Below are positions 5,403 to 6,661 of a DNA stretch of 6,661 nucleotides, one piece after another. The first letter of the stretch is position 1; the number at the start of each line of letters is the position of its first letter. The DNA is from Chloroflexota bacterium (GTDB taxonomy: Bacteria > Chloroflexota > Dehalococcoidia > UBA3495): contig PAMF01000039.1 of NCBI GenBank assembly GCA_002707185.1, positions 9,378 to 16,038 on the forward strand, written 5' to 3'. The notes under the pieces were generated by a model. It ran no database searches. It saw only the letters and a program-made list of their open reading frames with translations, and had not been told where the DNA came from. Position numbers and translations under genes: made by a program.

Positions 5403-6661
5403 ATGGTACCACCGGTCGATATATTTGGGATAATACCAAGTTGGGTTGGGGTATACCTAGCGGTCCTCCTAACTTCAATAGCAGGCAGTTTTGTCCTGTA
5501 TATCAGGGTTTTTAAACTGATCCGACAAGGGAAACATACGCCAAGATTTGATCATCCACTTGAAAGGCTCTCGGGGGCTATAAACATTGTTCTGGGACAG
5601 AGAAAGGTTTTGCAACGCGTCGGAAGCATAGATCCCAGAAGTCACACGATAGATTTGGCTGGACTTGGACACGCTTGTATATTCTGGGGGTTTTTATCCT
5701 TCTCATTAAGCTACGTCATCTTCATATTTGGAGCAGTTGTCTGGCATCCGCTCCCCACATTTCTTTTAACTGAAACCGGAGTTAAGATTTTCAGCATATA
5801 CCTTGATTTCCTGGCTTTACTGGTGATTTTCGCACTCATCTGGGCGCTCACAAGACGCTGGATAACCAAACCTCATAGGCTGCGCTTTGACCTTACACGG
5901 AAAGGTGAATCGATAATCATAGTTGGTTTAACTTCCGGCCTCATGATAGCTACTATTCTGGTTCATTCATTTCATGTTTCCAGTGGTGCCACCGGACCAG
6001 AATCGGAGGTTTGGATCAGCGGAATACTAGCCCGATTATTCACCGATTTGGGAATCACACAATCCGCAGCTTACGCACTGCAAACCATATCTTGGTGGAT
6101 CCACTTGGGAATTATTTTAGGATTTGGATTATACGTTCCGTTCTCCAAACACATCCACATGGTCGCTGCCCCTTTGAACGCATATTTTCGATCACTGGAG
6201 CCCCGCGGAACGCTACCGACTATTGACCTAGAGAATACGGAACGTTTCGGAGCAGGGAGGATACAAGATTTTACATGGAAAGAACTCTTGGATGGGTACG
6301 CTTGTGCTGTCTGTGGAAGATGTTCCGACGTATGCCCCGCCAATTTGACTGATAAATTGTTATCCCCTATGCACATAGTAGAGAACATTAAGGAACACAT
6401 GATCGACATTGGGCATCAAGGCCCCCGAGACCCAGAACATATCGAGCCCAAACCTATAATTGATGGTGCCATATCAGAACAGGCTATTTGGGATTGTGTT
6501 ACTTGCGGAGCCTGTATGGAAGAGTGTCCCGTAGTTGTAGAACACGTTCCGACTATTATAGACCTGAGACGCAATTTGGTGCTTGAAGAATCGAAAATAC
6601 CTGAAACCGGAATGAATGCTCTATTAAGTATGGAACAACGCGGTCACCCCTGGAGAGGCAC
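5403..6661 (+). CDS. Membrane-bound heterodisulfide reductase-like Fe-S protein (3' partial)
   Basis: The reading frame is open from ATG 5403 to the window edge: 419 codons plus two bases, no stop. The N-terminal half resembles the NarI/HdrE-type cytochrome b domain. Hydrophobic helices lie at about residues 14-35, 88-112, 128-148, 169-190 and 228-248. Candidate haem-ligand or conserved histidines are H90, H188, H191, H234, H250 and H252, the last two in SKHIHMVAAPLN. A cytoplasmic ferredoxin-like domain follows with two clusters: CAVCGRCSDVCP (C301, C304, C307, C311) and CVTCGACMEECP (C365, C368, C371, C375), a [4Fe-4S] pair. Homologues of this type usually continue with two cysteine-rich CCG domains as in HdrD/GlpC; that part would lie beyond the window and was not seen. 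Likely role: electron transfer between a membrane quinone pool and a soluble redox partner such as a flavoprotein dehydrogenase, which should be sought downstream. Divergent from the ABC gene. Confidence 0.88.
   Translation, partial: MVPPVDIFGIIPSWVGVYLAVLLTSIAGSFVLYIRVFKLIRQGKHTPRFDHPLERLSGAINIVLGQRKVLQRVGSIDPRSHTIDLAGLGHACIFWGFLSFSLSYVIFIFGAVVWHPLPTFLLTETGVKIFSIYLDFLALLVIFALIWALTRRWITKPHRLRFDLTRKGESIIIVGLTSGLMIATILVHSFHVSSGATGPESEVWISGILARLFTDLGITQSAAYALQTISWWIHLGIILGFGLYVPFSKHIHMVAAPLNAYFRSLEPRGTLPTIDLENTERFGAGRIQDFTWKELLDGYACAVCGRCSDVCPANLTDKLLSPMHIVENIKEHMIDIGHQGPRDPEHIEPKPIIDGAISEQAIWDCVTCGACMEECPVVVEHVPTIIDLRRNLVLEESKIPETGMNALLSMEQRGHPWRG

Noticed and set aside
6011..6226. 71-codon + strand open frame in another phase of the iron-sulfur gene
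   Set aside because: It overlaps the membrane domain of a well-supported gene and has no ribosome site or motif.
6071..6409. Antisense open frame opposite the iron-sulfur gene
   Set aside because: The + strand encodes conserved histidines and the first CxxCxxCxxxCP cluster here. The antisense product has no recognisable feature.
1..6661. A new defence, mobile or biosynthetic system
   Set aside because: No toxin-antitoxin pair, nuclease, transposase, integrase, CRISPR repeats, synthetase modules or precursor peptide was seen. An M16 protease next to an ABC exporter can suggest peptide maturation and export, but the two are on opposite strands, separated by the LLM gene, and no small precursor gene with a ribosome site was found in the gaps.

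Overview
The window is an ordinary bacterial chromosomal segment with four complete protein genes and one gene that runs off the right edge. There is no RNA gene, CRISPR array, insertion sequence or phage gene. Base composition is AT-leaning by eye. The mix of genes is a metallo-beta-lactamase-fold hydrolase, a processing-peptidase-like M16 protease, a luciferase-like (LLM) flavin/F420 oxidoreductase, an MsbA-type ABC exporter and a membrane-anchored heterodisulfide-reductase-like iron-sulfur protein. This mix would suit a member of the Chloroflexota such as the marine SAR202/Dehalococcoidia lineages, where LLM oxidoreductases are strongly expanded. That assignment is an inference from gene content and was not checked by any search.

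Layout, left to right. Positions 1-72 hold a promoter-like region and a good ribosome binding site for the MBL hydrolase (73-708, +). A 106-base gap with no clear ribosome site precedes the M16 peptidase (836-2098, +; a start at 815 is also open). A perfect 9-bp hairpin follows that gene immediately, and then a gap containing two palindromes leads to the LLM oxidoreductase (2223-3227, +), which has a clear Shine-Dalgarno sequence. The ABC exporter (3297-5201, -) converges on the LLM gene. The 69-base gap between them carries a hairpin followed by a T-run that would terminate the ABC transcript. A 201-base divergent intergenic region (5202-5402) separates the ABC gene from the iron-sulfur membrane protein (5403 to the window end, +).

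The genes do not form an obvious single pathway. MBL, M16 and LLM point the same way, but gaps of 106-127 bases argue against tight translational coupling. The three enzymes look complete: all metal ligands of the hydrolase and the peptidase are present, and every ATPase motif of the exporter is present. The last gene shows membrane helices with candidate haem-ligand histidines followed by two CxxCxxCxxxCP clusters, the pattern of quinone/haem-linked HdrD/GlpC-like electron-transfer proteins.

I found no convincing novel system. The most interesting signal is at the ABC gene start. A perfect extended -10 element lies six bases before the only plausible ATG, so the mRNA is predicted to be leaderless, and a TTGAT-N3-ATCAA inverted repeat sits over that element. 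Smaller points are a 17-bp exact repeat at equivalent positions of the two homologous halves of the M16 gene, a proline just after its metal-binding motif, an enlarged A-loop region plus a C-terminal tail in the ABC protein, and a 9-bp direct repeat at both ends of the divergent intergenic region.
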